The notes beneath the pieces are model-generated. The model did not search any database and was not told where the DNA came from. It saw nothing but the letters and a program-made list of their open reading frames with translations. Made by a program: the position numbers and the translations under genes. DNA of 64,000 nt. Origin: Salmonirosea aquatica. Lineage in GTDB: Bacteria > Bacteroidota > Bacteroidia > Cytophagales > Spirosomataceae. Position 1 is the stretch's first letter. Every line of letters starts with the position of its first letter. Shown here piece after piece: positions 1 through 9,224 of the stretch. The DNA lies in contig NZ_WHLY01000002.1 in assembly GCF_009296315.1 (NCBI RefSeq), positions 3,330,501 through 3,394,500 on the forward strand. Reading direction: 5' to 3'.

Positions 1-830
1 TACCCCAGTCCTTCCTCACCCAGCCAGGTCATTCGCTCCTTCGGAATATCTTGTTCGATGGCCGTTGTGACCCGCGCCACCATGCTCTCGACCGATTCGT
101 TGGGCAGAAAATGCATGGGCGGCTTGAACTGCACCGTGAGGGTAGTGTTACGCTTTTTGAAACGTAGCCCCTTTTTGTCGAACGCCCGGCGGAAACCGTT
201 GATGACCACGGGGACCACGATGGGTTGATGCTCCTTGATGAGATAGGCCGTACCCTTGCGCACGGGGGCGTAGGGCTTGGTGGTACCCTGCGGAAAACTC
301 ACGACCCAGCCGTGGTCGAGTCCCATCCCGATTTTATCCTGAGCGGAGTTGTCCAGATTACGCTTCACGTTTTCGCCCTGCGCGCGCCATGAGCGCTCCA
401 CGGTGATAGCCCCACCGATGCTGAACAGCCGGGGCAAGATACCGCCCTCTTTCATGGTTTCGGAAGCAGCCACGTAGTAATTACGCACCCGGGGTGAAAA
501 CAGATAGAAGGGTGGCGAGATGGTATCCTTATAGCCCCACTTGACGGCGCAGAAAATGTGGTAAAAAGCAATGACATCGGCGAAGTAGGTCTGGTGGTTC
601 GACAGGAACAGCACGCCGTGGTCGGGTAGGTTGAGCAAGTGCTCGGTACCCCTGATGCGGATTTTGTTTACCGCCGTGTAGCGGTAGTAGGTGAACCAGC
701 CAATGAGTATGATCGCCAGCCGCCGCACGATCAGCAGATTCCCAAACGGGTCTTTCTCGAACAGCCCCAGGAAATCGAGCCTGTCCAGCCATCGGGGCAG
801 TACGCTGTATGTAGTCTTGGGTTTGATCAT
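1..830 (-). CDS. 1-acyl-glycerol-3-phosphate acyltransferase-like protein (partial)
   Basis: This is a PlsC/AGPAT-fold acyltransferase, predicted to move an acyl chain onto a lysophospholipid or similar acceptor at the inner membrane. The ATG is at 830 and the frame is still open at base 1, so the C-terminus lies outside the window. The first motif reads NHQTYFAD (residues 78-85). His and Asp are separated by five residues rather than the usual four. The second block is FPQGTT (179-184), in the place of the family's EGTR motif, with a TVERSW segment before it. A hydrophobic stretch near residues 25-40 suggests membrane attachment. The acceptor cannot be told from sequence. It is transcribed divergently from the barrel gene at 1062. 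Confidence 0.85.
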   Translation of the reverse strand, partial: MIKPKTTYSVLPRWLDRLDFLGLFEKDPFGNLLIVRRLAIILIGWFTYYRYTAVNKIRIRGTEHLLNLPDHGVLFLSNHQTYFADVIAFYHIFCAVKWGYKDTISPPFYLFSPRVRNYYVAASETMKEGGILPRLFSIGGAITVERSWRAQGENVKRNLDNSAQDKIGMGLDHGWVVSFPQGTTKPYAPVRKGTAYLIKEHQPIVVPVVINGFRRAFDKKGLRFKKRNTTLTVQFKPPMHFLPNESVESMVARVTTAIEQDIPKERMTWLGEEGLG

Positions 831-1061
831 GCTTACATCAACGCTACGACCGGAACGTCATTGCGGGGTACCTTCTGCAAGTTTACAATCTTTTAGGTCA
901 AAAGTCGCCCGCAACGGGCATTCTCCTCATTTGTTAACGATTGTTAAGGACCCAAAAAGGACTTAAACTCCTCCCGGAGCATCTTCTCTAACCCAAGATT
1001 GCGCAGTTGAACGCCCAGTCCCATGAACTCCAAATCTTCATTCTACAAAAATTCAAACGAC

Positions 1062-1751
1062 ATGAAAACGAATCGCCCGCTCCTGCTTTCCCTGCTTTTG
1101 GTATTAGTTTCTGCCGGTATGGCCGCCGCGCAGTGGTCTATTGGGGTACGTGGCGGCGGCTACATGGGTACCGTCACCCAGCCCGAACTGATTACCAGCT
1201 TCACACCTGATTTTCACTGGTCGCCCGGTATCAGCGCCGCCGTTTTTGCGGAGCGCGAACTCACCAACGGCATATCCATCCGACCTGAGTTAGTGTACCA
1301 GCAAAAAGGCTTCCTGATGCGGGAAGGGACGAAAATCAATGTGGGCAAGCTGCCCATCAACCTGGGCGTGAAATCAGCCTACCGCGTCGATTACGCGGAG
1401 GCACCGCTCTTACTCAAATTAGCCGCCGGGAACGAACTCGCCAAAGTGTACCTCATCGCCGGGCCGTCGGTCGGCTACGCCATCGATGCGCAGTTGGTCA
1501 CGCGTCCGCAGGCTGTGATCGAATTCCGGCCGATCCGCACCAATGTACCCCTGGAATCGCTGGGTTACAATCGCTTTGAGTTGAGCGGGATTGCCGGAGC
1601 GGGTCTGAGCCTGAAAGCCGGAGCCGGGGAAATCATGATCGAGGGACGTTACCAACAGGGTATCACCCGCCTGATTGACGTACCCATTGTCCGGGCCAAT
1701 GTCCGCAACCAGGGCGTAAGCGTATCGCTGGGCTACAAGATTCCGTTTTGA
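1062..1751 (+). CDS. Outer-membrane beta-barrel (PorT-like) protein
   Basis: The product is a small outer-membrane barrel of the porin/PorT type common in Bacteroidota. I chose the ATG at 1062 because it gives a clean signal peptide (basic MKTNR, a leucine-rich core, then AAAQ). The in-frame ATG at 1023 would add 13 polar residues in front of it. The mature part has the glycine-rich, alternating pattern of barrel strands (IGVRGGGYMGTV at the start, VSVSLGYKIPF at the end) and ends in an aromatic residue, as outer-membrane proteins usually do. A hairpin terminator follows directly. The cargo or role is unknown. Confidence 0.8.
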   Translation: MKTNRPLLLSLLLVLVSAGMAAAQWSIGVRGGGYMGTVTQPELITSFTPDFHWSPGISAAVFAERELTNGISIRPELVYQQKGFLMREGTKINVGKLPINLGVKSAYRVDYAEAPLLLKLAAGNELAKVYLIAGPSVGYAIDAQLVTRPQAVIEFRPIRTNVPLESLGYNRFELSGIAGAGLSLKAGAGEIMIEGRYQQGITRLIDVPIVRANVRNQGVSVSLGYKIPF

Positions 1752-1762
1752 TGGAAATACGG

Positions 1763-1797
1763 AGCCGTCGGCGACTCGTGAGGGCCGACGGCTTTTT
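1763..1797 (+). terminator. Rho-independent terminator after the barrel gene
   Basis: Ten-base arms AGCCGTCGGC (1763-1772) and GCCGACGGCT (1784-1793) close on an 11-nt loop and are followed by a run of T. It ends the barrel gene and separates it from the hydrolase at 1842. Confidence 0.85.
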
Positions 1798-1841
1798 CTG
1801 TTTATATTTCGGGGTCAATCACCCCTATAAGCCCGGTCTAA

Positions 1842-3071
1842 ATGTGTAAGTTTCCGATCTTTTTCCTTGCAATCATTATTTCGTTCCAGGGTTTTTCCCA
1901 AAAAAAGAAAACTGAAACGACCGCTCCGTATTTCCCGGATCGTCAGGAATGGCAACATAAAAGTCCGGCGGAGGCAGGAATGAGTGCGACCAGGATTCAG
2001 GAGGTCATTGCCTTTGCCCGCGCCAACGAAACCAAGGCTCCGCGCAACATGGAAATTTCGCAGGCGCAGAGTTTTGGGAAAGAACCCTTCGGCGAAGGCA
2101 TCGGTCCGTTCGAAACGCGCGGCGAACCGAGCGGGCTTATCGTGCGGCGGGGGTACCTGGTGGCCGAATGGGGCGAGCCCACCCGTCCCGACATGGCCCA
2201 TAGCGTGACCAAGAGTTTTCTGTCCACGGTAGTGGGCCTTGCCGTGGACCGGGGACTGATTCGTAATGTGCAGGATACCGTGGCGGCGTATGTGCCACCC
2301 ATCGAACTCTATAATCCGGCGCAAGTCAACCGCCCCGCCGAGCAATTTGGTACCCCCGAACTGCTACGGCCCTTCGATACGCCTCACAACCGCACACTGA
2401 CCTGGGACGTGATGTTACGCCAGACGAGCGACTGGGAAGGTACCTTGTGGGGCAAGCCGGAATGGGCCGACCGTCCTTCGGCCAATGCCAGTGAATGGCA
2501 GACCCGCCCCCGCAATAAGCCCGGTAGCGTGTACGAGTACAATGATGTGCGGGTGAACGCCCTGGCCCTCGCGGCCACGAGTGTGTGGCGGCGTCCCTTG
2601 CCGCAGGTGCTGCGCGAGCACATCATGGACCCGATCGGCGCTTCCAACACCTGGCGTTGGGCGGGCTACCGCAATTCATGGATCGTGCTGGACGGACAGG
2701 CCGTGCAAGCGGTGAGCGGCGGTGGTCACTGGGGCGGCGGCATGTTCATCAATGCTTATGACATGGCTCGCTTTGGCCTGCTGACGATGCACAAGGGCCA
2801 ATGGAACGGACAGCAACTGATTTCAGAAAACTGGATCAGGCAGGCTACCACACCTACCCCGGCGCAGCCGACCTACGGCTATATGAATTTTTTCCTGAAT
2901 CCCGACCATACCTACCTCCCGAGTGCCTCCGTATCAGCCTTTGTCCATATCGGCAACGGTACCAACCTGGTTTATGTGGACCCCGAGCATGAACTGGTGA
3001 TGGTAGTACGCTGGCTCGACAGCAAAGCGATGGATGGTGTGGTGAAAAGATTGCTGGATAGTTTGGAGTGA
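1842..3071 (+). CDS. Secreted serine hydrolase, class C beta-lactamase family
   Basis: This belongs to the beta-lactamase/penicillin-binding-like serine hydrolases, a family that covers esterases and D-amino acid peptidases as well as class C beta-lactamases. A signal peptide is clear at the N-terminus (hydrophobic FPIFFLAIIISF, then SQ). The catalytic tetrad motif SVTK lies in HSVTKSF near residue 124 and the tyrosine motif appears as YEYN near residue 230. A GGGHWGGGM loop stands near where the third motif is expected. The length (409 aa) is typical. The substrate is unknown, and resistance should not be assumed. It stands alone between two terminated units. Confidence 0.85.
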   Translation: MCKFPIFFLAIIISFQGFSQKKKTETTAPYFPDRQEWQHKSPAEAGMSATRIQEVIAFARANETKAPRNMEISQAQSFGKEPFGEGIGPFETRGEPSGLIVRRGYLVAEWGEPTRPDMAHSVTKSFLSTVVGLAVDRGLIRNVQDTVAAYVPPIELYNPAQVNRPAEQFGTPELLRPFDTPHNRTLTWDVMLRQTSDWEGTLWGKPEWADRPSANASEWQTRPRNKPGSVYEYNDVRVNALALAATSVWRRPLPQVLREHIMDPIGASNTWRWAGYRNSWIVLDGQAVQAVSGGGHWGGGMFINAYDMARFGLLTMHKGQWNGQQLISENWIRQATTPTPAQPTYGYMNFFLNPDHTYLPSASVSAFVHIGNGTNLVYVDPEHELVMVVRWLDSKAMDGVVKRLLDSLE

Positions 3072-3177
3072 AACAAAACCAGGGCTTGGCAGGGGCGTGG
3101 CACAATTATTTGATACCAAAGCCGAGACGTTTACAGTGCTACGTTCCCTTAATTTTTAACCTAAACATCATGCAATA

Positions 3178-4647
3178 ATGAGAATAAACAGACTGTTTCA
3201 CTACGTTTTCCTGATTGTGGGAATATCGTCTTTCTACGGTTGCTCACGAAATCCCGTAACGGGCAAACGGGAGATTATCCTGATGTCCAAGGAGCAGGAA
3301 ATCGCCATTGGACAAGAGTCACATCCCTCGATCGTGGCTTCGATGGGACTGTATGAAAACAAAAATCTGCAGGCCTTCATCAATGAAAAAGGTAAAGCGA
3401 TGGCCGCTATTTCGCACCGTCCCGACCTGCCCTACCAGTTTTTTATCGTGGATTCGCCGGTGGTGAATGCCTTCGCGGTACCTGGGGGCTACGTGTATTT
3501 TACGCGGGGCATCATGGCGCATTTCAACAACGAAGCCGAATTTGCCGGGGTACTCGGCCACGAAATTGGCCACATCACCGCCCGCCATTCCGCCCGACAA
3601 CAAACTAGTCAATTGTTCGGTCAACTGGGAGCAATTGCGGGTACCATCGCCCTGCCGGAGTTGGGTGAGGTTATTCAGCAGGGAGTCGGTTCCCTGATGC
3701 TCAGTTACAGCCGGGCCCACGAAACCGAGTCCGACGAGATTGGGGTAGGGTACTCCAGTAAAATCGGCTACGATGCCCACCAGATGGCGGACTTTTTTGG
3801 TACGCTGAAAAAGATCAGTGAACAAAGCGGTCAGATTATCCCCACCTTCCAGTCGACCCACCCTGATCCGGGCAACCGGCAGAAAAAAGTGGATGCTCTG
3901 GCCACTGAATACCAGCAAAAGAACCCGGGAAATTACGAGGTAGATCGTAACGAGTACCTCCGCCGCATCGATGGGATCATCTACGGAGAAGACCCCAAGC
4001 AGGGTTTTGTAGAAAACAATATGTTCTACCATCCTGTCTTGAAATTCCAGTTTCCGGTTCCCAGGAACTGGCAGTCCGAAAACTCGCCCAGCCAGTTTCA
4101 GATGGCTCCCAAAGATGGCAAAGCGGTGATGATTTTCACCTTGGCCCAGGGGAATTCGCTGGAAGAGGCCGCGCAGGCTACTTTAAAAGGCATGGGATTG
4201 GAGGCCACCGAGAACCAGAAAACGACCATCAATGGCAACCCAGCCCTCGTGGTGGCTTCGCGTCAGGCTCCCCAACAACAGCAGCAAGGCCAACCCCAGC
4301 AGCAGCAAACTGCCGAGAATACCGTACAGGTAATCACGTGGTTTATCCAGTACGGAGGTAATATTTATGCGATCCACGGCATGAGTTATATGGCTACATT
4401 CAGCAAGTACCTCTCTGATTTCAAGAATGTGGCCGAGGGCTTCCGCAGTCTGACCGATCGTGACAAGCTTAATCGGCAGCCCGAGCGTATCCAGATCAAA
4501 ACGGTACAGCGCGACGGTACCTTGCAGAGTGCCTTGCAGGATTACAAGATGCCTTCGGACAAGATGAAAGATTTGTCGATCCTGAACGGAATGGAGTTAA
4601 AAGATCCTGTAACCAAAGGCATGCTGATCAAGACGCTGGGCCAATAA
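3178..4647 (+). CDS. M48 family zinc metalloprotease lipoprotein
   Basis: A periplasm-facing metalloprotease related to BepA/LoiP-type quality-control proteases. The N-terminus has a lipobox ending at the Cys of SFYGC, followed by the family's SRNPVTGK stretch. The zinc motif HEIGH is at residues 128-132, with the third ligand expected in the HETESDE stretch (181-187). Residues 295-420 form an unassigned extra domain carrying a glutamine-rich tract (two QQQQ runs near residue 370). The C-terminal part resembles the tail seen in other Bacteroidota M48 lipoproteins (IKTVQRDGTLQSAL). Likely substrates are misfolded outer-membrane proteins, by analogy only. A strong terminator follows. Confidence 0.9.
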   Translation: MRINRLFHYVFLIVGISSFYGCSRNPVTGKREIILMSKEQEIAIGQESHPSIVASMGLYENKNLQAFINEKGKAMAAISHRPDLPYQFFIVDSPVVNAFAVPGGYVYFTRGIMAHFNNEAEFAGVLGHEIGHITARHSARQQTSQLFGQLGAIAGTIALPELGEVIQQGVGSLMLSYSRAHETESDEIGVGYSSKIGYDAHQMADFFGTLKKISEQSGQIIPTFQSTHPDPGNRQKKVDALATEYQQKNPGNYEVDRNEYLRRIDGIIYGEDPKQGFVENNMFYHPVLKFQFPVPRNWQSENSPSQFQMAPKDGKAVMIFTLAQGNSLEEAAQATLKGMGLEATENQKTTINGNPALVVASRQAPQQQQQGQPQQQQTAENTVQVITWFIQYGGNIYAIHGMSYMATFSKYLSDFKNVAEGFRSLTDRDKLNRQPERIQIKTVQRDGTLQSALQDYKMPSDKMKDLSILNGMELKDPVTKGMLIKTLGQ

Positions 4648-4680
4648 GGACAATCGATTTTTCATTTTGCTTGGGTTATA

Positions 4681-4713
4681 AAAAAGGGACTGGCCTGAGG
4701 CCAGTCCCTTTTA
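4681..4713. terminator. Bidirectional terminator between convergent genes
   Basis: Near-perfect palindrome: GGGACTGGCC and GGCCAGTCCC close on a three-base TGA loop, with A-run before and T-run after. It lies between the stop of the M48 protease and the stop of dsbD, which converge, so it can serve both. Confidence 0.9.
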
Positions 4714-4733
4714 GTTCGTGCTGATGAAGCTCT

Positions 4734-6842
4734 CTACTGCATCTTTGCTTTTCCACTCTCCAGAAAGGCCACAAAATGCCCGGGATCGAGATCGTAGTTT
4801 TTGGGAGGTACCAGCAGATTGCCATCGGGACTCAACAAAACATAGTGCGGCTGGGCGTTGTTGTTGAATTTCGTGATTTGCAGATCGGCGTTCTGCGCAC
4901 CGATGGTTTTCTTGATCCGTTGGTCATAGGGCGAGGTATACCAGGCACTTTCAGGCAATTCGGTTTTATCATCCACATACAGGGCCGCGATCACGAAATC
5001 ATTACGCAGGTGCTGCAATACCGCCGGGTCCGACCATACGCGGGCTTCCATTTCGCGACAATTGACGCAGCCGTGCCCCGTAAAATCAATAAAAACGGGC
5101 TTGTTTACTTTTTTGGCGTAGGCCAGGGCCTGCTCGTAGTCGAAGAATCCTTCCAGCTCGTGGGGTAGGTCAAACAGATCATTGTACTTGGGCGTTTCGC
5201 CCAGCGTAGAAACCGCCGCCGTACCGATGGCGCGGCGGTTCAAATCGAAATCGTGGGTAGCCTGCGGGGGTAGGTACCCCGCAAGCGCTTTGAGCGGCGC
5301 GCCCCACATGCCCGGAATCATGTATACGACAAAGGTGAAAGTAGCTATGGCCAGCAAAATGCGGGGTACGCTCACGACCTCCGTCGGCGAGTCGTGCGGG
5401 GTGCGGATTTTGCCCAAAAGGTACGACCCCAGCATGCCGAAAATCACGATCCAGAAGGCCAGGAAAATCTCCCGGTCCAGCAGCCGCCAGTGGTACACCT
5501 GGTCGGCAATGCTAAGGAATTTGAGCGCGAGCGCCAGTTCCAGAAAGCCCAGCACTACCTTGACCGTATTGAGCCAGCCGCCCGACTTAGGCAGGCTTTT
5601 GAGCCACTGCGGAAAGAGCGCAAACAGCGTGAACGGAATGGCAAAAGCCGACGAAAACGCCACCATGCCCACGATGGGTTTCAGCACCTCGCCCCCCGCC
5701 GAGGCTACCAGCAGGCTACCTACGATAGGACCCGTGCAGGAAAACGAAACCAGCACCAGTGTAAAAGCCATGAAGAAGACACCAAGGTACCCCCCCTGAT
5801 CGGCTTTCTCGTCCATTTTGTTGACCAGAGAACTGGGAAGTACGATTTCAAATAATCCCAAAAACGAAAGGCCAAACAAAAAGAATATGGCAAAAAAGAG
5901 CAGGTTGGGCAGCCAGTGCGTGCTGAGGAAATTGGCAAAGGCCGGACCATTAATGCGTGACACAATGGTACCTATTAGTGTGTAGATGAGGATAATGGAC
6001 AAGCCATAAACCAACGCTTTGGTTTTCCCGCCTTTTTGTTTGGTGAAAAAACTCACCGTCATCGGGATAATCGGAAACACGCAGGGAGTCAGTAACGCCA
6101 CCAATCCCGCCAGAAAGGCGGCGATGGCGAAGGCCCACAGAGAATTATCGGCCGTTCCTTCCTCACCCGTCAAGCCGATTTTGGTGGAAGAAAGGGTAGC
6201 TCGGTTTGTGGTGTCTACGGAAGTTTCCCCCTCGGTACCTGAAGACGTAGCCGAGTCAATCAGGGATTCCTGCACGGCCTCGGCGAAAGTTTCGTCCGTG
6301 GCGGGCGACGTTGCTGCGGTTTCGGTTTTGGGTTTTTCCTCCTGGTCGGCCGGACCTACCTTCAAGCCCGTAAAGACGAAATTATTATCACCCAATACAC
6401 ACAACCCCGATATTTCCGAACAAGTCTGGTAATTCGCGGCGGCCTTGATGACCGGGTTTTGTTTCAGAATGCGTACGGTCTGGCGGAACTCGGCTTTGCC
6501 CGTAAAATAGGTCACGTCACCCTGCCAAACTTCTTCGAATTTCTTTTTGGGATTGATGGGTTTCAGTTTTCCTACTTTTTCAAAGGAAGCATCGGGTGTG
6601 AGGGTGATTTCGGTGAGGGTAGGTCCCAGATCGGCGGCAAAATCGGAGGAGTAGAGGTACCAGCCGGGATCGATGGTGGCTTTAAAAATCAGATCCACCG
6701 TTTCACCTACCTTCACTTCCGATTTGGAGAATGATTGCGTCCAGGTGGCGTGGCGCTGTACCTGGGCGAGGGCAGGGAAGTTCAGAAAGAGGACGAGGGC
6801 GCCAACCGCCGCGGTGATCCGTAGCATTGAGTGGGTTTTCAT
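4734..6842 (-). CDS. dsbD: Thiol:disulfide interchange protein DsbD
   Basis: DsbD passes electrons from cytoplasmic thioredoxin across the inner membrane to periplasmic thiol proteins. Three parts are visible. An N-terminal immunoglobulin-like domain after the signal peptide carries a Cys pair (CSEISGLC). A membrane domain has the two conserved cysteines in TPCVFPIIPM and SFSCTGPIVG. The C-terminal thioredoxin domain has the active site CVNC at residues 592-595. I start at the ATG at 6842, which begins a normal signal peptide (MKTHSMLRITAAVGAL); an upstream ATG at 6860 adds six residues. A Ser/Thr/Glu-rich linker of about 60 residues precedes the membrane part. Confidence 0.93.
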   Translation of the reverse strand: MKTHSMLRITAAVGALVLFLNFPALAQVQRHATWTQSFSKSEVKVGETVDLIFKATIDPGWYLYSSDFAADLGPTLTEITLTPDASFEKVGKLKPINPKKKFEEVWQGDVTYFTGKAEFRQTVRILKQNPVIKAAANYQTCSEISGLCVLGDNNFVFTGLKVGPADQEEKPKTETAATSPATDETFAEAVQESLIDSATSSGTEGETSVDTTNRATLSSTKIGLTGEEGTADNSLWAFAIAAFLAGLVALLTPCVFPIIPMTVSFFTKQKGGKTKALVYGLSIILIYTLIGTIVSRINGPAFANFLSTHWLPNLLFFAIFFLFGLSFLGLFEIVLPSSLVNKMDEKADQGGYLGVFFMAFTLVLVSFSCTGPIVGSLLVASAGGEVLKPIVGMVAFSSAFAIPFTLFALFPQWLKSLPKSGGWLNTVKVVLGFLELALALKFLSIADQVYHWRLLDREIFLAFWIVIFGMLGSYLLGKIRTPHDSPTEVVSVPRILLAIATFTFVVYMIPGMWGAPLKALAGYLPPQATHDFDLNRRAIGTAAVSTLGETPKYNDLFDLPHELEGFFDYEQALAYAKKVNKPVFIDFTGHGCVNCREMEARVWSDPAVLQHLRNDFVIAALYVDDKTELPESAWYTSPYDQRIKKTIGAQNADLQITKFNNNAQPHYVLLSPDGNLLVPPKNYDLDPGHFVAFLESGKAKMQ

Positions 6843-6945
6843 GCGTGTTTGGAAAAACAAATTCAGGGTACTTTTTTAGAGAACGCCCTGATGGGTATGA
6901 ATAAGAAACAATTCAGTGAAAAAATAATTCGATCACCGACTGGTG

Positions 6946-7857
6946 TTAGGCAACAAGTTCGCCGGGATCGGTTTCGTAAAACTTCACATTTTTCTCACGA
7001 AGAAAATTTTTTATGATGTCCACGTGCACGCACTGGCCGACATTCAAAAACGGATAGTTGGAAACCCGCTGTTTTTTGCCGTCGATGGTTACCTCCCGGT
7101 TGATCTGGTCAAAACCCAGATGCAGGTGCCGGGTGGCACTCTGCATGCCGTACACGATGCCATTGGTATCGAAAAGTGGCCCCCCGCTTTGCCCACGCAA
7201 GCCGGGGGTACTGAGTTCCAGGCCCACGACCTGGTTGGTGGTAGGATCGCCGATCTGGCGGGTCACAATCCCATCGATCGGGAAACTTGGGGTATCGAAG
7301 CGGCCTTCGGACGTCCATTCTATATCGTCAAGTTCTTTGTTGTAGCGGTAGTTGGTGAATTCGGGAAAGGGGTACCCCAGACGGCACAACGAGCGTCCCG
7401 GCCGGATTTGGCGGCTATCGCGCAAAAAATACGCATGGCTCTGGTAGTGCCGGGTCGAAAATCCTTCAAACTCGATGATAGCCAGGTCTTGCGTCGGATG
7501 CAGATGCGTAGTCAGACTGCTGAAACCCGCCACGGCATTGACGAAATTGGAACGCAGGCGGATAGTAGTTTCCTTGGTGATCTTGTATTGGTCCTCGAGC
7601 CGCCGCCGGTGTAGCGCGTGGTTTTTATCTTTTTCGAAGCGGCGCAACTCTGCTTTGAATTTCAGGAAATGGGCGTAATACGCATCGCCTTTCAAAACTT
7701 GTTCGGCCACGTGACGGCAGGTGACCGCAGCGCCCGTTTCATTCACAAAAAACAACGTGGCCGAACCGGGTACGATTTCATCGCCCCCGTAATAGCGCGC
7801 AATAAAATGAATGGGACGGGTGAATTGATCTACTTTTTCAAAAGCCTTAACGAACAT
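6946..7857 (-). CDS. Trypsin-like serine protease without signal peptide
   Basis: A chymotrypsin-fold peptidase. The catalytic triad can be placed as His49 (TCRHVAE), Asp124 (TQDLAI) and Ser224 (RGQSGGP), each in the right order and context. It differs from secreted HtrA/DegP proteins in having neither a signal peptide nor a PDZ domain. An insertion of about 60 charged residues, likely a helical hairpin, sits between His and Asp. As written the product would stay in the cytoplasm. It is separated by 46 bp from the DUF2911 gene upstream and runs in the same direction. The physiological substrate is unknown. Confidence 0.8.
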   Translation of the reverse strand: MFVKAFEKVDQFTRPIHFIARYYGGDEIVPGSATLFFVNETGAAVTCRHVAEQVLKGDAYYAHFLKFKAELRRFEKDKNHALHRRRLEDQYKITKETTIRLRSNFVNAVAGFSSLTTHLHPTQDLAIIEFEGFSTRHYQSHAYFLRDSRQIRPGRSLCRLGYPFPEFTNYRYNKELDDIEWTSEGRFDTPSFPIDGIVTRQIGDPTTNQVVGLELSTPGLRGQSGGPLFDTNGIVYGMQSATRHLHLGFDQINREVTIDGKKQRVSNYPFLNVGQCVHVDIIKNFLREKNVKFYETDPGELVA

Positions 7858-7903
7858 GGGGTACGGAGGGAAGGAATAGTAATCAGGAGGAGAGGCAGGT
7901 TGC

Positions 7904-8449
7904 TTAGTCAGGGCGGATTGGAACGACGGCTTCGGTATGGGCCCAGCTCAGAATCATATCGGCGCCGTCGGGCTGGTCCTCAAAATATATCTTAAAGTTT
8001 TCTACGGTCTTGGGATGCACGCGGATGGGTACCTCAATGCGGGCCACATCCAGGCCGTCATTGTACTGAGTGCCCCATTGGCCGGTTTCTTCATTGAGTA
8101 CCACTTGCCATTGAGCCTGGCCGGGGATGGTCCACAGCGAGTAGGTACCCGCCTCGATGGGAGTGTTGGCCACCCGCACATTTTCTGCAAAAGTAATGAG
8201 CGTGGCCTCGTTGGCACCCGTCCGCCATACCCGGTCGTAGGGTACCAGGGCATTGTCCTGCTCCCGTCCAAAAATAAGGCGGCCTTTGCGGGCGGGGCGA
8301 CAGTACTGCACGCGTACGTTCAGTCCGCCCTGCTGGTACTCGGCAACGGCCTCAGGGCTGAACGATTTGGTGTATTGTCGGTAACCAATGAATAACGCGG
8401 CTAGCGTCAGTACACCGATACCGCTTACGAGTAGAATTTTTTTATTCAT
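7904..8449 (-). CDS. DUF2911 domain protein, membrane-anchored
   Basis: A 181-residue protein of the DUF2911 family, which is frequent in Bacteroidota and has no established function. The ATG at 8449 gives a single N-terminal membrane segment (MNKKILLVSGIGVLTLAALF). Longer open sequence upstream of it overlaps the next gene and has no coding character. Family hallmarks include the segment VQYCRPARKGR, the VWRTGANEAT block and the AGTYSLWTIPG block. The fold probably faces the periplasm. It lies 16 bp after the barrel gene and is likely co-transcribed with it. Confidence 0.8.
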   Translation of the reverse strand: MNKKILLVSGIGVLTLAALFIGYRQYTKSFSPEAVAEYQQGGLNVRVQYCRPARKGRLIFGREQDNALVPYDRVWRTGANEATLITFAENVRVANTPIEAGTYSLWTIPGQAQWQVVLNEETGQWGTQYNDGLDVARIEVPIRVHPKTVENFKIYFEDQPDGADMILSWAHTEAVVPIRPD

Positions 8450-8465
8450 ACGCCTTAGGGGGGTA

Positions 8466-9224
8466 CTATTCGGGACAAGTGATTCGGTAAAAGGTATAGC
8501 TAACCGAAAAACCGATGTAATAGTAGGTATCCTTGGTAGAAGGATCGCCCTGATCCAACTTATTCGTTGAGATAGGTGGTCCGCCCAGGTTGTCCAAAAA
8601 GTCGGTGAAAGTTTTGCGGGTACCAAATTCCAGCCCAATGTTCCAGGGGCGGTTGATCTGGTATTTCACGCCCACGCCGTAGGGAATCACCCAGCCTTTG
8701 GTGGGATAATCGGAAGTACGGACATTAGGGCTAAAACGGTTATAACCTATTCCCGCAAAAACGTAGGGTGTCCAGTTGAGCGCAAAGCGCCGATCCTGGT
8801 AGTTGAGAAAATTATATTCGGTAACCAGACTGGCTTCCGATAGCTTCGTGCGGAAGGAAAGGTTACGGACTTTCTGGAAAGGGTCTTTGCTATAGGCATC
8901 ATTGGCCGTAATACTGCCCATGAGCATTTCGGCCCGGAAGGTTACCGAACGACTCACGTTGTAGCGAAAAAACAAGCTTCCGCCCGGACGCAGAAAGCGG
9001 GGATTGAAGCTCGTGGCAATATCACCCTTGTAGTTGAAAGCCCCGGCGCTTGCGCCGATTTCTATTTTCTGGGCAGCACCTACCCTGCCCATGAGCAGGA
9101 GTACAAAAAGAATTAAACAGAATCGAATGCCATACGGCAGGTAACTCCGCCCATGCAAAAACTGTCCACTGTCCTCTGTCCTCTGTCCACTTAACAAATG
9201 CCCACTCATTTCAGCGGAGGACAT
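8466..9224 (-). CDS. DUF6089-type outer-membrane beta-barrel protein
   Basis: This is a second copy of the barrel encoded just upstream. It shares the GxSxGxxNYKGD-like opening strand, the GIGYNRFSP strand and a short C-terminus containing CP, as its neighbour does (RITCPE here, KCPPLK there). The start is doubtful. The first ATG (9224) lies inside the end of the upstream gene. It gives a polar extension of about 30 residues, partly encoded by a heptanucleotide repeat, before the hydrophobic core FCLILFVLLLMG. No other ATG gives a signal peptide, so a non-ATG start nearer the core is possible. It is probably translationally coupled to the upstream gene. Confidence 0.75.
   Translation of the reverse strand: MSSAEMSGHLLSGQRTEDSGQFLHGRSYLPYGIRFCLILFVLLLMGRVGAAQKIEIGASAGAFNYKGDIATSFNPRFLRPGGSLFFRYNVSRSVTFRAEMLMGSITANDAYSKDPFQKVRNLSFRTKLSEASLVTEYNFLNYQDRRFALNWTPYVFAGIGYNRFSPNVRTSDYPTKGWVIPYGVGVKYQINRPWNIGLEFGTRKTFTDFLDNLGGPPISTNKLDQGDPSTKDTYYYIGFSVSYTFYRITCPE
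9161..9188. repeat. Heptanucleotide tandem repeat, four units
   Basis: Four head-to-tail 7-bp units, ACTGTCC twice and then TCTGTCC twice. They lie in the 5' part of the second DUF6089 gene, where their number would change the N-terminal extension. A different heptamer repeat occurs at 22653. Confidence 0.85.

Noticed and set aside
931-947. TTGTTAA direct repeat upstream of the barrel gene
   Set aside because: Two short copies 10 bp apart are within chance in an AT-rich gap and match no known site.
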